NCBI GenBank assembly: GCA_000711775.1
Contig: ARYC01017257.1
Location: 1 to 64,000 of the forward strand
From: Oxytricha trifallax
Lineage: Eukaryota; Ciliophora; Spirotrichea; Sporadotrichida; Oxytrichidae
Direction of reading: 5' to 3'
DNA length: 64,000 bases
Part shown: positions 1 to 10,824 of the stretch, one piece after another
Position numbering within the stretch: position 1 is the stretch's first letter
How the letters are laid out: each line of letters opens with the position of its first letter
Position numbers and translations under genes: made by a program
The notes under the pieces: generated by a model
Database searches by the model: none
The model's input: the letters and a program-made list of their open reading frames with translations, nothing else
Told to the model about the DNA's origin: nothing

Positions 1-455
1 ATGTCGACATAGAAATTCCTGTTTATATACGAGTGCACTATAATTGATGCAACACTGTAGAAATCAACCATAGGATTTCCTTTGGCAAATTCACCACTTA
101 AAGGAGAGTAAAGTCTCTTAGATTTGTAGGATTTAGTCTTTAGGTTAGTCATTAGACTAGCTCGCTCAAAGTTTAGAATTCTCAAATCTTCGGAGTTGGA
201 TTCCACAACAATGTTGCGAAGATTCAATCTTCTGTGGACATAGCCAAGTCTGTGGATCTCCTATACTCCGTTAATTAACTTTCTTAAGAATGATTATGTT
301 TAAACTGGATCATAGCACATCCTCTAGTAATCGCCAAAGTTATAAGGGTAGAAGGAATAGACTAGTCCGATATGACCAGGGGCTTTGACTAGATATTTAA
401 GGGGAATCACGTTCATCAGCTACTTCTAAGAAGCAAGTTCGAAAATTGCATATTC
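1..455 (-). pseudogene. Partial pseudokinase of diverged TBE-like element (second copy)
   Basis: Reading minus with TAA/TAG as Gln, this is an uninterrupted stretch of a kinase-like domain. It has HRRLNLRN where kinases have HRDLKxxN and LNFE where they have DFG, so the catalytic Asp and the metal-binding Asp-Phe-Gly are both gone. By eye it matches 5,168-5,622 with no difference. It runs off the left edge of the window and is cut at its other end by TBE A. The role of the protein is unknown; by its residues it should not be a phosphotransferase. Confidence 0.7.
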
Positions 456-458
456 ATT

Positions 459-536
459 CAAAACCCCAAAACCCCTTAATGAGGTTTATAAGTGCTTTGA
501 TTTGTAGGGAATTTGTTAGGGGTTGGGGTTATTAAT
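459..536 (+). repeat. Left 78-bp terminal inverted repeat of TBE A
   Basis: Starts CAAAACCCCAAAACCCC and ends GGGGTTATTAAT. It is the reverse complement of 4,444-4,521. The outer 17 bases are telomere-like. Confidence 0.95.
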
Positions 537-577
537 AGGTTTTAATGTGAAATTTATAGTAAATTTATTTAATTTAA

Positions 578-1972
578 TCACTCAAAACGCACTTTAGGAT
601 CATGTGGGAGTGGTCTGAAGTTTATCTTACTTAACCACAACTCTATCTGCTCTAATATTATGTCTGATCTAGAGTTTGGTTTTAATATTATTGATTCTGC
701 CATTTATTTTAATGATTGAGAGACTCTGGTTTTGTCTATAAATTACATGATTCTTTGCTTAGCATCTTTCTCACACCTGGTAGAGTAGTAATCATTGCGA
801 GGCATATCGCACTCTATTATTATTGCTGCTAAAGCCCACACATCCCATTAATAATCTCCATCTCTCCAGTCTTCTCTTTCAGGATAATAGCCTGGAGTTC
901 CCATAACACTTCCTAGCCTTAATACTTCCACCCTTAATGCTCTGTTGAAGTCAATAATTCCCACTCTTACAGGTGAAAAGTTTATCATAATATTCTCAGG
1001 CTTCAAATCTCTATGAACAAAGCCTAACTTATGTAACTCTTTTATACCTTGTAAGGTTTGGTTGCTATCAAAGCAAGCTACTTATGATTCCTTTGATCAG
1101 TAATAAAATCTCTGAGGGTCATTTCATAGAGTGGGAGTCTGAGAGCCACATGATCCTTGACAAGAAGAACAGCATCTAGCTTGATTAAGTAACTACACTC
1201 TTTAAACTAAGCTTAAGTGAGTACTTGATACTCATTTGTAAACTCCATCTGATATTTATCATCACTTAAGAGATAGTTTAAGGAATACACCTTGTATGCG
1301 TATTGATGATCATTGATAACTTTCTTATCAAAGGAGTCTTCTATTATAAGGTAGCTTTAAAGAGAAGTGTCTAGTCAATTTAAGCAAGAACCGGTATTTT
1401 CTTGTATTGAATCTTGATCATAATTTTTGTTATTTCAGAGGTCAGTTGGTTGCGTCCCTTCTTAACTTACTCTAACTCTCTAGCTTATTCAGGTACTACG
1501 ACCTTAGAATATTCCCTCGCTTTTCTTTTGTTTAGAAGCTTCAGCTCAACTTCATGATTCTCAACTTCTATATCTTTCTTGTGAGCTTTTAATAGATGCT
1601 TCTTTAAGTCTCTTGTATGAGAGTATTGCATATGGCACTCAAAGCAGTCATACTTTCCATATATTTTATCATGCTTTAAATACACAGTGGGCTTGGCTTC
1701 TCTATGCTCCTTCATGTGTCTGTACCAGCTTGATTTATGAGCAAAATCTCACTCACATAAATCACAAAAATAAACTTCAACTTCTTCATGTATAGGAATT
1801 TCATTAATACCTTTCTCCTCCTCTCTGTCTCCCACACACTTGTTTGCCATTAATTTTCTATTATTAATTTCAATTTTAATAACAGAGCATCAAGTGATAG
1901 CTCTGGTAGTTCCTTATGAGAGTTCATCTCGCAGCTATCACACTTTTTATTGATCCCAAAGGTAAGTCTCAT
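578..1972 (-). pseudogene. TBE A 57-kDa zinc-finger/protein-kinase gene, frameshifted
   Basis: Homologous along its length to the intact gene of TBE B. The start ATG (1,970-1,972) and the TGA stop (578-580) are both present. Two C2H2 fingers and the kinase segment with HRDLKPEN are recognisable. Single-base losses relative to TBE B near 1,888, 1,372 and 1,065 break the frame, the last within the stretch just before HRDLKPEN. It also lacks three bases near 1,787. It therefore cannot make the full protein unless these are assembly errors. Confidence 0.85.
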
Positions 1973-2209
1973 TTAGTTTTATCGAAGTGCTGTTGTTTTT
2001 CTTAAAATGTTAGCGCTCATATTTAAATTTGAATTTAAATTATAAAACTGCCTCTAAAACTGAGAGCTTATAAGAGAGCTTTGCAAGCCTACAAGTATCA
2101 AGGGAAATTCTTAGAGTATTAGCGAAGATAAATGAGCACTAAGAGACGAACAGCTCTAAAAATGAGTGAGAAAGTAACCATTTATACTATCAATAATAAG
2201 TTGATTATA

Positions 2210-2380
2210 GTACGTACCGATTTAGGAGGTGCACCTAAATAAGTACGTACTGCTTTAGGAGGTATTTTGTAATTTTATGATTAAAATTAGGGTGCTCCTA
2301 ATTAAGTACTAGCTTTAATTAATGCCCCTAATTAAGTACTAGCATTTTAAGAGTTGCTCCTAATTAAGTACGTACCAATT
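2210..2380. promoter_or_regulatory. Divergent spacer with CTCCTAATTAAGTAC repeats (TBE A)
   Basis: Between the start of the 57-kDa gene (minus) and the 22-kDa gene (plus) there are several direct and inverted copies of a motif close to CTCCTAATTAAGTACGTAC. The same array is present in TBE B and D. The location suggests shared transcription control or a protein-binding array; that role is inferred. Confidence 0.5.
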
Positions 2381-2584
2381 TAAATTTAAAAAATATGGAA
2401 CTATAACAGTAGAAATTGATATCAATCTCTCAAGTTTGAAACCAGTTCTCAAAACCTTCTCCATATCCTTCTAAGAGGTTGACCTCCTATAGGATGCCCA
2501 TATTTAATAGTAAGTCTTACAGAGGTATACAATTGAAATCAATAAACTTAAATTCGAATATCATTTCTTAGATCTGTAAACAAG

Positions 2585-3164
2585 ATGGAGTCAAAGAATG
2601 ATGTAATGAAAAGAGTGCAAGCACAAGAATTGATTCAGAGATTTAGAAGCAAGGAGGAATTGCACCGCTACCTGGTGCAGCAAGGTAATAAACTCATAGT
2701 AACTCATCTTGATTATGTAGTTGGTAAGTTCTTGCCAACAAGGGAAGGCACCAAAATTTCATTTCTAAGGGCGATACTCTGCGAAGAGAAGAAGCATTGA
2801 AAACTTAAGATGTAAAGTTTGCAGAGATTCCAAACTATCAGAAATCTCAGTGACAAACTTATATGATGATGCTATGAACGACCCAGAGGTTCCGCTGTAA
2901 CTGCCTACTAAGAAACAGTTGTCAAATAAACTACCTAAAAGAAACTATTTCTTTGGCATACTTGCAACAATTAAAGGTGATTACTTGAAAGAAATTATTC
3001 AAGAATCTCATAAGAAAAGGTACAGCATCACTTCAGAAGATAAGGACAAACAAGGGATCAAGATAAGTGAGAGCCGGCTATCAGAGCTGCAGAAGCACCC
3101 TTATATTTCAAATAAGATTTATAGCTTAACTCTTTAGAAAAATCTGGTACTGGCATCTTCTTGA
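2585..3164 (+). pseudogene. TBE A 22-kDa gene, frameshifted
   Basis: The ATG and first 71 codons match the intact TBE D gene. One base is missing near 2,792, which gives an early TGA at 2,798-2,800. A second base is missing near 2,840. Homology then continues in another frame to the usual TGA at 3,162-3,164. The function of the TBE 22-kDa protein is not known; no catalytic motif is visible. Confidence 0.85.
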
Positions 3165-3379
3165 TGAAAGAATAGAGCAAGCTTCACAGAGAGCGAAAGT
3201 CGCAGACAAAGTATGAAGTCAGCAAGAGACTTTATTCAAATATTCAGCCACCAGAGTCAATGAACATAGATGCTGGAGCTGGCAGTAAGAGAAGAAACTT
3301 AGGTGGAGGGAAGCAAGAAGTAGAAGAAAAGAAAGAGAAGCCAGCTCCCTCTAAAGAATTTTAAATGTGACTTATATAT

Positions 3380-4440
3380 TCATTAACTTAACTAAAAAAC
3401 TTATTTATATACATTCACTCTCCCTTCTTTAGCACACTTTTAAGCCAACAAATTATCTACTCTCTTCGCTGAGCTTTTAATAAAGTCTACTGTATCGATA
3501 GGTAGGTCATGCATCAAGTGATATAGCAGCAGTTTCTTGTAACGACCTTTTAATATTCCCCAGTAGAACTCAATTCCATTAAACTATGGACTGTAAGGTA
3601 CGTTGACACTGCCGTTATTCTAAATTGTTCATAACTCTTCCTTGTTTCTTTGGTCTTATGAACAGAAAGATTATCAACGAATAGTATAATCTCTTATTCA
3701 GGGTACTTCTCTCTCAGCTGTTCTAAGAACTTTAAATACTACTCTGTCTTAATAGAGCGAGGATGAATAAGATAAGTTTCTAAACCAGTATCCTCGCTAA
3801 TTCCTCCAAGAATAGCATTGTTTATACCTTGACTTTCTAGTCATATACTTCTATGTTGCTATGCCTCTAATACCAAGACTTCGAGATAAAAGTGTTGAAT
3901 GTAAACACAGCCTCGTCAGCATGAATAAACTTAATATTATTCTATTAGGCTCTCTGCATTTAATTATAAATATAATTTAAGTTGTTGTTGTAAAATGGCA
4001 GAGTGAAATCAATGACTCTCTTGATACGATTTACACCTTTGTAAGAGATACCGTTTCGTTATAAATGTTTGCAACAGACTATGCAGAGATCTTCAACTCA
4101 GGGAACTGGCGATGAAACATAATAGCTCGTTAGTCGAGAGAGAAGTGAGCCCAATACTGCAAAGTTTTTCATTAATAAGAAAGTCAATATGCTTCTATAG
4201 AAACTTAGACTTCCTCTTAGGCTAAGAATTCAGCTATTATTGCTTTAATTACACAACTTTCAAGCAGTGAGAACGAACAGTTGAGGGAATACGCTTTAAG
4301 AGCAGTGCAATAGACTTATAGTTCAGTACTGGTTTGAGTTATTCACTGTATATATCACATCCATAACGCAGTTTAAACACTAAATCTATATACTCTTCAT
4401 CATAAATAGACCCCAAAAGCTTGTAATTTTAGTCTCGCAT
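3380..4440 (-). pseudogene. TBE A 42-kDa DDE transposase, frameshifted
   Basis: Starts at ATG 4,438-4,440, close to the right terminal repeat, and ends at TGA 3,380-3,382. The protein is of the IS630/Tc1-mariner (DDE_3) type. It has the three acidic motifs HADEAVF, LFVDNLSVHK and FNGIEFYW, and the last matches the Tc1/IS630 NPIE-W pattern. Many Gln codons are TAA or TAG. Single-base shifts (for example near 4,110 and 3,818) interrupt the frame, so this copy is probably not active by itself. Confidence 0.88.
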
Positions 4441-4443
4441 TTA

Positions 4444-4521
4444 ATTAATAACCCCAACCCCTAACAAATTCCCTACAAATCAAAGCACTTATAAACCTCA
4501 TTAAGGGGTTTTGGGGTTTTG
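4444..4521 (-). repeat. Right 78-bp terminal inverted repeat of TBE A
   Basis: Reverse complement of 459-536. It ends GGGGTTTTGGGGTTTTG and is followed by AAT rather than the ATT seen at the left. Confidence 0.95.
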
Positions 4522-4983
4522 AATCTCAATAAAAAAATACATTAGAAAGTTTGCTGTTTTGTGTGAGGGGTGATACTATCTATTAAATTAAAAGTTATCA
4601 TAATATACTATAAAATATCAATAAACTATGATTTATTTATATATGCATATTGATTAAAACGACTAGGATTAAAGAAAGATTAGAGTTGCTTAAGATAATT
4701 ATAGAGCGGATATTTATATAGTTAAACCCATTTTATTATATAAGAGCTGATATCAGCTCTTATTTAAGCTTTTATTAGTAAATTAAATCAAATGATTATC
4801 ATTGTATTAATATTAAGCGCTGATATAAGCCCTCAAAATTTAAGACTTATACATAATTTCTTATTTGACTTATTGATTGAGCTAATTTTTTAATGAATTA
4901 ATTGAAGCGTCTTTAAATGGTGTCTGTATAAGTTCTTTCAGTTAGTCTTTTTATTTTATGACTAAGATGACTAGGGTTAATTA
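4522..4983. other. A+T-rich flank between TBE A and the pseudokinase of element C
   Basis: No gene recognised. It contains a perfect 24-bp palindrome at 4,740-4,763 (half-site ATAAGAGCTGAT). Presumably it includes the left end of element C, but no telomeric or other clear terminal repeat could be found here. Confidence 0.5.
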
Positions 4984-5625
4984 TCAACACAATCTTGCTT
5001 GATTGAAATCTATTTGATCAACTAGGTTTGACATCTCATCCAGAGATAGCCATGAGTGTTAATCCTTAGTCATGAAAAAGGCGTGGATGATTTTTATTAT
5101 GTGCTAGTCTTCATTAGGACTATAGCCGATGATCTCACAATTCACGAGGAACCTGTCTTAAGACTAGATGTCGACATAGAAATTCCTGTTTATATACGAG
5201 TGCACTATAATTGATGCAACACTGTAGAAATCAACCATAGGATTTCCTTTGGCAAATTCACCACTTAAAGGAGAGTAAAGTCTCTTAGATTTGTAGGATT
5301 TAGTCTTTAGGTTAGTCATTAGACTAGCTCGCTCAAAGTTTAGAATTCTCAAATCTTCGGAGTTGGATTCCACAACAATGTTGCGAAGATTCAATCTTCT
5401 GTGGACATAGCCAAGTCTGTGGATCTCCTATACTCCGTTAATTAACTTTCTTAAGAATGATTATGTTTAAACTGGATCATAGCACATCCTCTAGTAATCG
5501 CCAAAGTTATAAGGGTAGAAGGAATAGACTAGTCCGATATGACCAGGGGCTTTGACTAGATATTTAAGGGGAATCACGTTCATCAGCTACTTCTAAGAAG
5601 CAAGTTCGAAAATTGCATATTCATT
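4984..5625 (-). pseudogene. Element C kinase-like gene, C-terminal half
   Basis: A continuous minus-strand frame ending at TGA 4,984-4,986. It shows kinase C-lobe architecture with HRRLN in place of HRDLK and ILNFERAS in place of DFG, followed by a segment resembling the DVWALAAIII region of the TBE kinase (FYSVASIIVHSY). The key catalytic residues are lost, so it is a pseudokinase by sequence. Its N-terminal half is at 9,698-10,438, beyond TBE B. With TBE B and one ATT removed the frame continues exactly. Confidence 0.75.
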
Positions 5626-7145
5626 CAAAACCCCAAAACCCCTTAATGAGGTTTATAAGTGCTTTGATTTGTAGGGAATTTGTTAGGGGTTGGGGTTATT
5701 AATAGGTTTTAATGTGAAATTTATAGTAAATTTATTTAATTTAATCGCTCAAAATGCACTTTAGGATCATGTGGGAGTGGTCTGAAGTTTATCTTACTTA
5801 ACCACAACTCTATCTGCTCTAATATTATGTCTGATCTAGAGTTTGGTTTTAATATTATTGATTCTGCCATTTATTTTAATGATTGAGAGACTCTGGTTTT
5901 GTCTATAAATTACTTGATTCTTTGCTTAGCATCTTTCTCACACCTGGTAGAGTAGTAATCGTTGCGAGGCATATCGCACTCTATTATTATTGCTGCTAAA
6001 GCCCACACATCCCATTAATAATCTCCATCTCTCCAGTCTTCTCTTTCAGGATAATAGCCTGGAGTTCCCATAACACTTCCTAGCCTTGATACTTCCACCC
6101 TTAATGCTCTGTTGAAGTCAATAATTGCCACTCTTACAGGTGAGAAGTTTATCATAATATTCTCAGGCTTCAAATCTCTATGAACAAAGCCTAACTTATG
6201 TAACTCTTTTATACCTTGTAAGGTTTAGGTTGCTATCAAAGCAAGCTACTTATGATTCCTTTGATCAGTAATAAAATCTCTGAGGGTCATTTCATAGAGT
6301 GGGAGTCTGAGAGCCACATGATCCTTGGCAAGAAGAACAGCATCTAGCTTGATTAAGTAACTACACTCTTTAAACTTAGCTTAAGTGAGTACTTGATACT
6401 CATTTGTAAACTCCATCTGATATTTATCATCACTTAAGAGATAGTTGAAGGGATACACCTTGTATGCGTATTGATGATCATTAATAACTTTCTTATCAAA
6501 GGAGTCTTCTATTATAAGGTAGCTTTAAAGAGAAGTGTCTAGGTCAATTTAAGCAAGAACCGGTATTTTCTTGTATTGAATCTTGATCATAATTTTTGTT
6601 ATTTCAGAGGTCAGTTGGTTGCGTGCCTTCTTAACTTACTCTAACTCTCTAGCTTATTCAGGTACTACGACCTTAGAATATTCCCTCGCTTTTCTTTTGT
6701 TTAGAAGCTTCAGCTCAACTTCATGATTCTTAACTTCTATATCTTTCTTGTGAGCTTTTAATAGATGCTTCTTTAAGTCTCTTGTATGAGAGTATTGCTT
6801 ATGGCACTCAAAGCAGTCATACTTTTCATCTATTTTATCATGCTTTAAGTATACAGTGGGTTTTGCTTCTCTGTGCTCCTTCATATGTCTGTACCAGCTT
6901 GATTTATGAGCAAAATCTCTCTCACATAACTCACAAAAATAGACTTCAACTTCTTCAGTTTGTATAGGAATTTCATTAATACCTTTCTCCTCCTCTCTGT
7001 CTCCCACACACTTGTTTGCCATTAATTTTCTATTATTAATTTCAATTTTAATAACAGAGACATCAAGTGATAGCTCTGGTAGTTCCTTATGAGAGTTCAT
7101 CTCGCAGCTATCACACTTTTTATTGCTCCCAAAGGTAAGTCTCAT
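5625..7145 (-). CDS. TBE 57-kDa zinc-finger/protein-kinase protein (TBE B, open)
   Basis: Open from ATG 7,143-7,145 with only Gln-coding TAA/TAG inside. It has an N-terminal CxxC pair, then two C2H2 fingers (cores YFCELCERDF and YDCFECHKQY), a charged linker, and a protein-kinase domain. The kinase domain contains HRDLKPEN, DFN in place of DFG, and a DVWAL segment. The usual stop is TGA (578-580 in TBE A, 60,142-60,144 in TBE D), but here that codon is CGA. The frame therefore runs about 40 codons further, through the terminal repeat, to a TGA formed at the junction with the target duplication (506 residues instead of 466). TBE kinases are known; the substrate is unknown. The DNA-binding fingers fit a role in transposition or its regulation. 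Confidence 0.9.
5626..5703 (+). repeat. Left 78-bp terminal inverted repeat of TBE B
   Basis: Starts CAAAACCCCAAAACCCC, and ATT immediately precedes it. It matches the left repeat of TBE A. Confidence 0.95.
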
Positions 7146-7379
7146 TTAGTTTTATGGAAGTGCTGTTGTTTTTCTTAAAATGTTAGCGCTCATATTTAAA
7201 TTTGAATTTAAAATTATAAAACTGCCTCTATAACTGAGAGCTTATATGAGAGCTTTGCAAGCCTACAAGTATCAAGGGAAGTTCTTAGAGTATTAGCGAA
7301 GATAAATGAGCACTAAGAGACGAACCAGCTCTAAAAATGGGTGAGAAAGTAACCATTTTTACTATCAATAATAAGTTGA

Positions 7380-7556
7380 TTATAGTACGTACCGATTTAG
7401 GAGGTGCACCTAATTAAGTACGTACTGCTTTAGGAGGTATTTTGTGATTTTATGATTAAAATTAGGGTGCTCCTAATTAAGTACTAGCTTTAATTAATGC
7501 TCCTAATTAAGTACTCGCATTTTAGGAGTTGCTCCTAATTAAGTACGTACCAATTT
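7380..7556. promoter_or_regulatory. Divergent spacer with CTCCTAATTAAGTAC repeats (TBE B)
   Basis: Four or five copies of GCTCCTAATTAAGTAC and its reverse complement, some extended to GTACGTAC, lie between the divergent 57-kDa and 22-kDa genes. They are conserved in TBE A and D although the rest of the spacer drifts, which suggests a binding array. Confidence 0.5.
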
Positions 7557-7757
7557 AAATTAAAAAATATGGAACTATAACAGTAGAATTTGATATCAAT
7601 CTCTCAAGTTGAAACCAGTTCTCAAAACCTTCTCCATATCCTTCTTAGAGGTTGACCTCCTATAGGATGCCCATATTTAATAGTAAGTTTTACAGAGGTA
7701 TATAATTGAAATCAATAAACTTAAATTTGAATATCATTTCTTAGATCTGTAAACAAG

Positions 7758-8338
7758 ATGGAGTCAATGAATGATGTAATGAAAAGAGTGCAAGTTCAAG
7801 AATTGATTCAGGGATTTAGAAGCAAGGAGGATTTGCACCGCTACCTGGTGCAGCAAGGTAATGAACTCATAGTAACTCATCTTGATTATGTAGTTGGTTT
7901 GTTCTTGCCAACGATTGAAGGTACCAAAATTTCATTTCTAAGGGCGATACTCTGCGAAGAGAAGAAAGCATTGAAAACTTAAGATGTAAGTTTTCAGAGA
8001 TTCCAAACTATCCAGAAATCTCAGTGACTAACTGATATGATGATGCTATGAATGACCCAGAGGTTTCGCTGTACCTGCCTACTAAGAAGCAGTTGTCAAA
8101 TAAACTGCCTGAAAGAAACTATTTCTTTGGCATTCTTGCAACAATTAAAGGTGATTACTTGAAAGAAATTATTCAAGAATCTCATAAGAAAAGGTACAGC
8201 ATCTCTTCAGAAGATAAGGACAAACAAGGGATCAAGATAAGTGAGAGCCGGCTATCAGAGCTGCAGAAGCACCCTTATATTTCAAATAAGATTTATAGCT
8301 TAACTCTTTAGAAAAATCTGGTACTGGCATCTTCTTGA
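7758..8338 (+). pseudogene. TBE B 22-kDa gene, frameshifted
   Basis: The start and first 74 codons match the intact TBE D gene. One base is missing near 7,988, which leads to a TGA shortly after. The second half (from about 8,048) is open in another frame to TGA at 8,336-8,338. Apart from the shift it is close to the TBE D copy, so the lesion is recent or an assembly error. Confidence 0.85.
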
Positions 8339-8553
8339 TGAAGGAATAGAGCAAGCTTCACAGAGAGCGAAAGTCGCAGACAAAGTATGAAGTCAGCAAG
8401 AGACTTTATTCAAATATTCAGCCACCAGAGTCAATGAACATAGATGCTGGAGCTGGCAGTAAGAGAAGAAACTTAGGTGGAGGGTAGCAAGAAGTAGAAG
8501 AAAAGAAAGAGAAGCCAGCTCCCTCTAAAGAATTTTAAATGTGACTTATATAT

Positions 8554-9616
8554 TCATTAACTTAACTACAAAACTTATTTATATACATTCACTCTCCCTT
8601 CTTTAGCACACTTTTAAGCCAACAAATTATCTACTCTCTTCGCTGAGCTTTTAATAAAGTCTACTGTATCGATAGGTAGGTCATGCATCAAGTGATATAG
8701 CAGCAGTTTCTTGTAATGACCTTTTAATATTCCCCAGTAGAACTCAATTCCATTAAACTATGGACTGTAAGGTACGTTGAACACTGGCGTTATTCTAAGT
8801 TGTTCATAACTCTTCCTTGTTTCTTTGGTCTTATGAACAGAAAGATTATCAACGAACAGTATAATCTCTTATTCAGGGTACTTCTCTCTCAGCTGTTCTA
8901 AGAACTTTAAATACTACTCTGTCTTAATAGAGCGAGGATGAATAAGATAAGTTTCTAAACCAGTATCCTCGCTAATTCCTCCAAGAATAGCCATTGTTTA
9001 TACCTTGACTTTCTAGTCATATACTTCTATGTTGCTATGCCTCTTATACCAAGACTTCTAGAGGAAAGTGTTGAATGTAAACACAGCCTCGTCAGCATGA
9101 ATAAACTTAATATTATTCTATTAGGCTCTCTGCATTTAATTATAAATATAATTTAAGTTGTTGTTGTAAAATGGCAGAGTGAAATCAATTACTCTCTTGA
9201 TACGATTTACACCTTTGTAAGAGATACCGCTTCGTTTATAAATGTTTGCAACAGACTATGCAGACATCTTCAACTCAGGGAACTGGCGATGAAACATAAT
9301 AGCTCGTTAGTCGAGAGAGAACTGAGCCCAATACTTCAAAGTTTTATCATTAATAAGATAGTCAATATGCTTCTATAGAAACTTAGACTTCCTCTTAGAC
9401 TAAGAACTCAGCTATTATTGCTTTAATTATACAGCTTTCAAGCAGTGAAAAAGAACAGTTGAGGGACTACGCTTTAAGAGCAGTGCAATAGACTTATAGT
9501 TCAGTACTGGTTTGAGTTATTCACTATACATATCACATCCATAACGCAGTAAACACTAAATCTATATACTCTTCATCATAAATAAACCCCAAAAGCTTGT
9601 AATTTTAGCCTCGCAT
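8554..9616 (-). pseudogene. TBE B 42-kDa DDE transposase, frameshifted
   Basis: ATG at 9,614-9,616 and TGA at 8,554-8,556. The IS630/Tc1-like motifs are present (HADEAVF, LFVDNLSVHK, FNGIEFYW), so all three acidic residues are kept. A two-base loss near 9,549 shifts the N-terminus out of frame relative to TBE A, but in the central region, where A is shifted, B is not. Each copy thus has its own lesions. Confidence 0.87.
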
Positions 9617-9619
9617 TTA

Positions 9620-9697
9620 ATTAATAACAACAACCCCTAACAAATTCCCTACAAATCAAAGCACTTATAAACCTCATTAAGGGGTTTTGGGGTTTTG
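9620..9697 (-). repeat. Right 78-bp terminal inverted repeat of TBE B
   Basis: Ends GGGGTTTTGGGGTTTTG, followed by the ATT target duplication. One inner CCCC run is changed (AACAACAACCCC). Confidence 0.93.
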
Positions 9698-10438
9698 ATT
9701 GCTCAGCTTAATTTGCTAGTCCTGCTTGTGAAGGAACTAAATCTCGTTGTAAAGTCTGTAAAATTTATCTTTGTAGCATATAGTGGCATAGTGGTGCATT
9801 CCTAAATCAGTTACTGGGCTTCTCTTTTCGACAAGTTATCTTATCGAACCATATAGTGGGATCATGAAATGGCGATTGATTTCAAAGTTTCTAAGATAGT
9901 CAAAACTCAGTTGACCAACTCCATCCCCATCTCCTCTATTTTAATCGTTAGCTTGGGACTATTGTATAATAATATTTTTTGAAGTTTAAGGCTCATCATC
10001 AGGAATGACTATAGTCTCAGGTGACTATGCTTATTTAGGAAATCTCTCTTAGTCCTCATCAATATCGCTCAATGAAGAAAGGCTTGATTGAGAGACTTTT
10101 CTTGATTAAACCTGAGCTCTATTCCCTTTTAGGTTATTACCCTCTTTAACAAGTTAACTAGTAAGTGCCTGTCAATCTTTGGCATGCCTATTCAAATTAC
10201 TTTTATTTGCGAATACTCGATTACATGAATTACATTGGTACTTTGCATCATTTATTTTATTGCCTTTCTTTTCACTTTTATGACTAGGCATGATTGTATT
10301 TTGACTAAGTTTTCTTTTCAAACCACAAGTTTGCTAAATTTATGAATGATCATCTTTCTCTGAGTCCGATTGCTAAGAGCTGCCCTCAGAACGCTAAGAA
10401 TGCAATCTTTTGAGCTGCTTAGTTTTATAAGCAAACAT
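9698..10438 (-). pseudogene. Element C zinc-finger/kinase-like gene, N-terminal half
   Basis: From ATG 10,436-10,438 the minus frame is open to the TBE B insertion except for one TGA at 10,172-10,174 (codon 89). A C2H2-type finger is visible (YQCNSCNRVFANKSNLNRH). The TGA falls where the last zinc ligand would be (H-x3-stop). A Ser/Glu/Asp-rich linker follows, then the start of the kinase-like fold. It corresponds to the zinc-finger part of the TBE 57-kDa protein but has one finger instead of two. The 386 bp upstream, to 10,824, are A+T-rich and divergent, with no CTCCTAATTAAGTAC array. Confidence 0.7.
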
Positions 10439-10824
10439 ATTCAATTTCCCTATTTAGTATTTAAGCAAACAATTATTTAAATAATTAATATGACCACAAA
10501 TTAATTTAAAATAGTCTAATTAAGAACTCAATTAATCTAATCATAATTTATACCAAATATAAAAAAAAATTTGACCTACTTAATTTTCTTTAATTCAGAT
10601 TTGTCATGATCAAATACCATTGATCAAATGCTAACTCCAGAACCTAATCATTCATTAAGTAAGTAATTACAATTTATATTAAAACTAATTATAAACAAAT
10701 GAAGAATGATTATTTGCTAATATTTCTCTAATCTACCTAAATAAACTTATTTAGTCCTATATTTAATTAAGACTAATCATATATCAAATTAAAATAAAGA
10801 CTATTTAATAATTAAATTAATAGG

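Larger units (their letters stand above)
459..4521. mobile_element. TBE transposon A (telomere-bearing element)
   Basis: A 4,063-bp element with 78-bp inverted terminal repeats that begin with two C4A4-type telomere repeats, the hallmark of hypotrich TBEs. Gene order is 57-kDa zinc-finger/kinase (minus), 22-kDa (plus), transposase (minus). All three genes carry frameshifts relative to TBE B or D. The left flank ends in ATT but the right flank begins AAT, so no target-site duplication is seen, unlike TBE B and D. TBEs transpose in the germline and are removed during macronuclear development. Confidence 0.95.
5626..9697. mobile_element. TBE transposon B, inserted in element C
   Basis: A 4,072-bp element with 78-bp telomeric inverted repeats and a clean 3-bp ATT target-site duplication (5,623-5,625 and 9,698-9,700), as expected for TBEs. 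Its 57-kDa gene is open from end to end; the 22-kDa and transposase genes are frameshifted. It lies inside the kinase-like gene of element C. Confidence 0.97.

Noticed and set aside
459-536. Telomere repeats as possible chromosome end or macronuclear telomere
   Set aside because: They lie inside 78-bp inverted repeats at both ends of 4-kb elements with TBE genes, so they are transposon termini.
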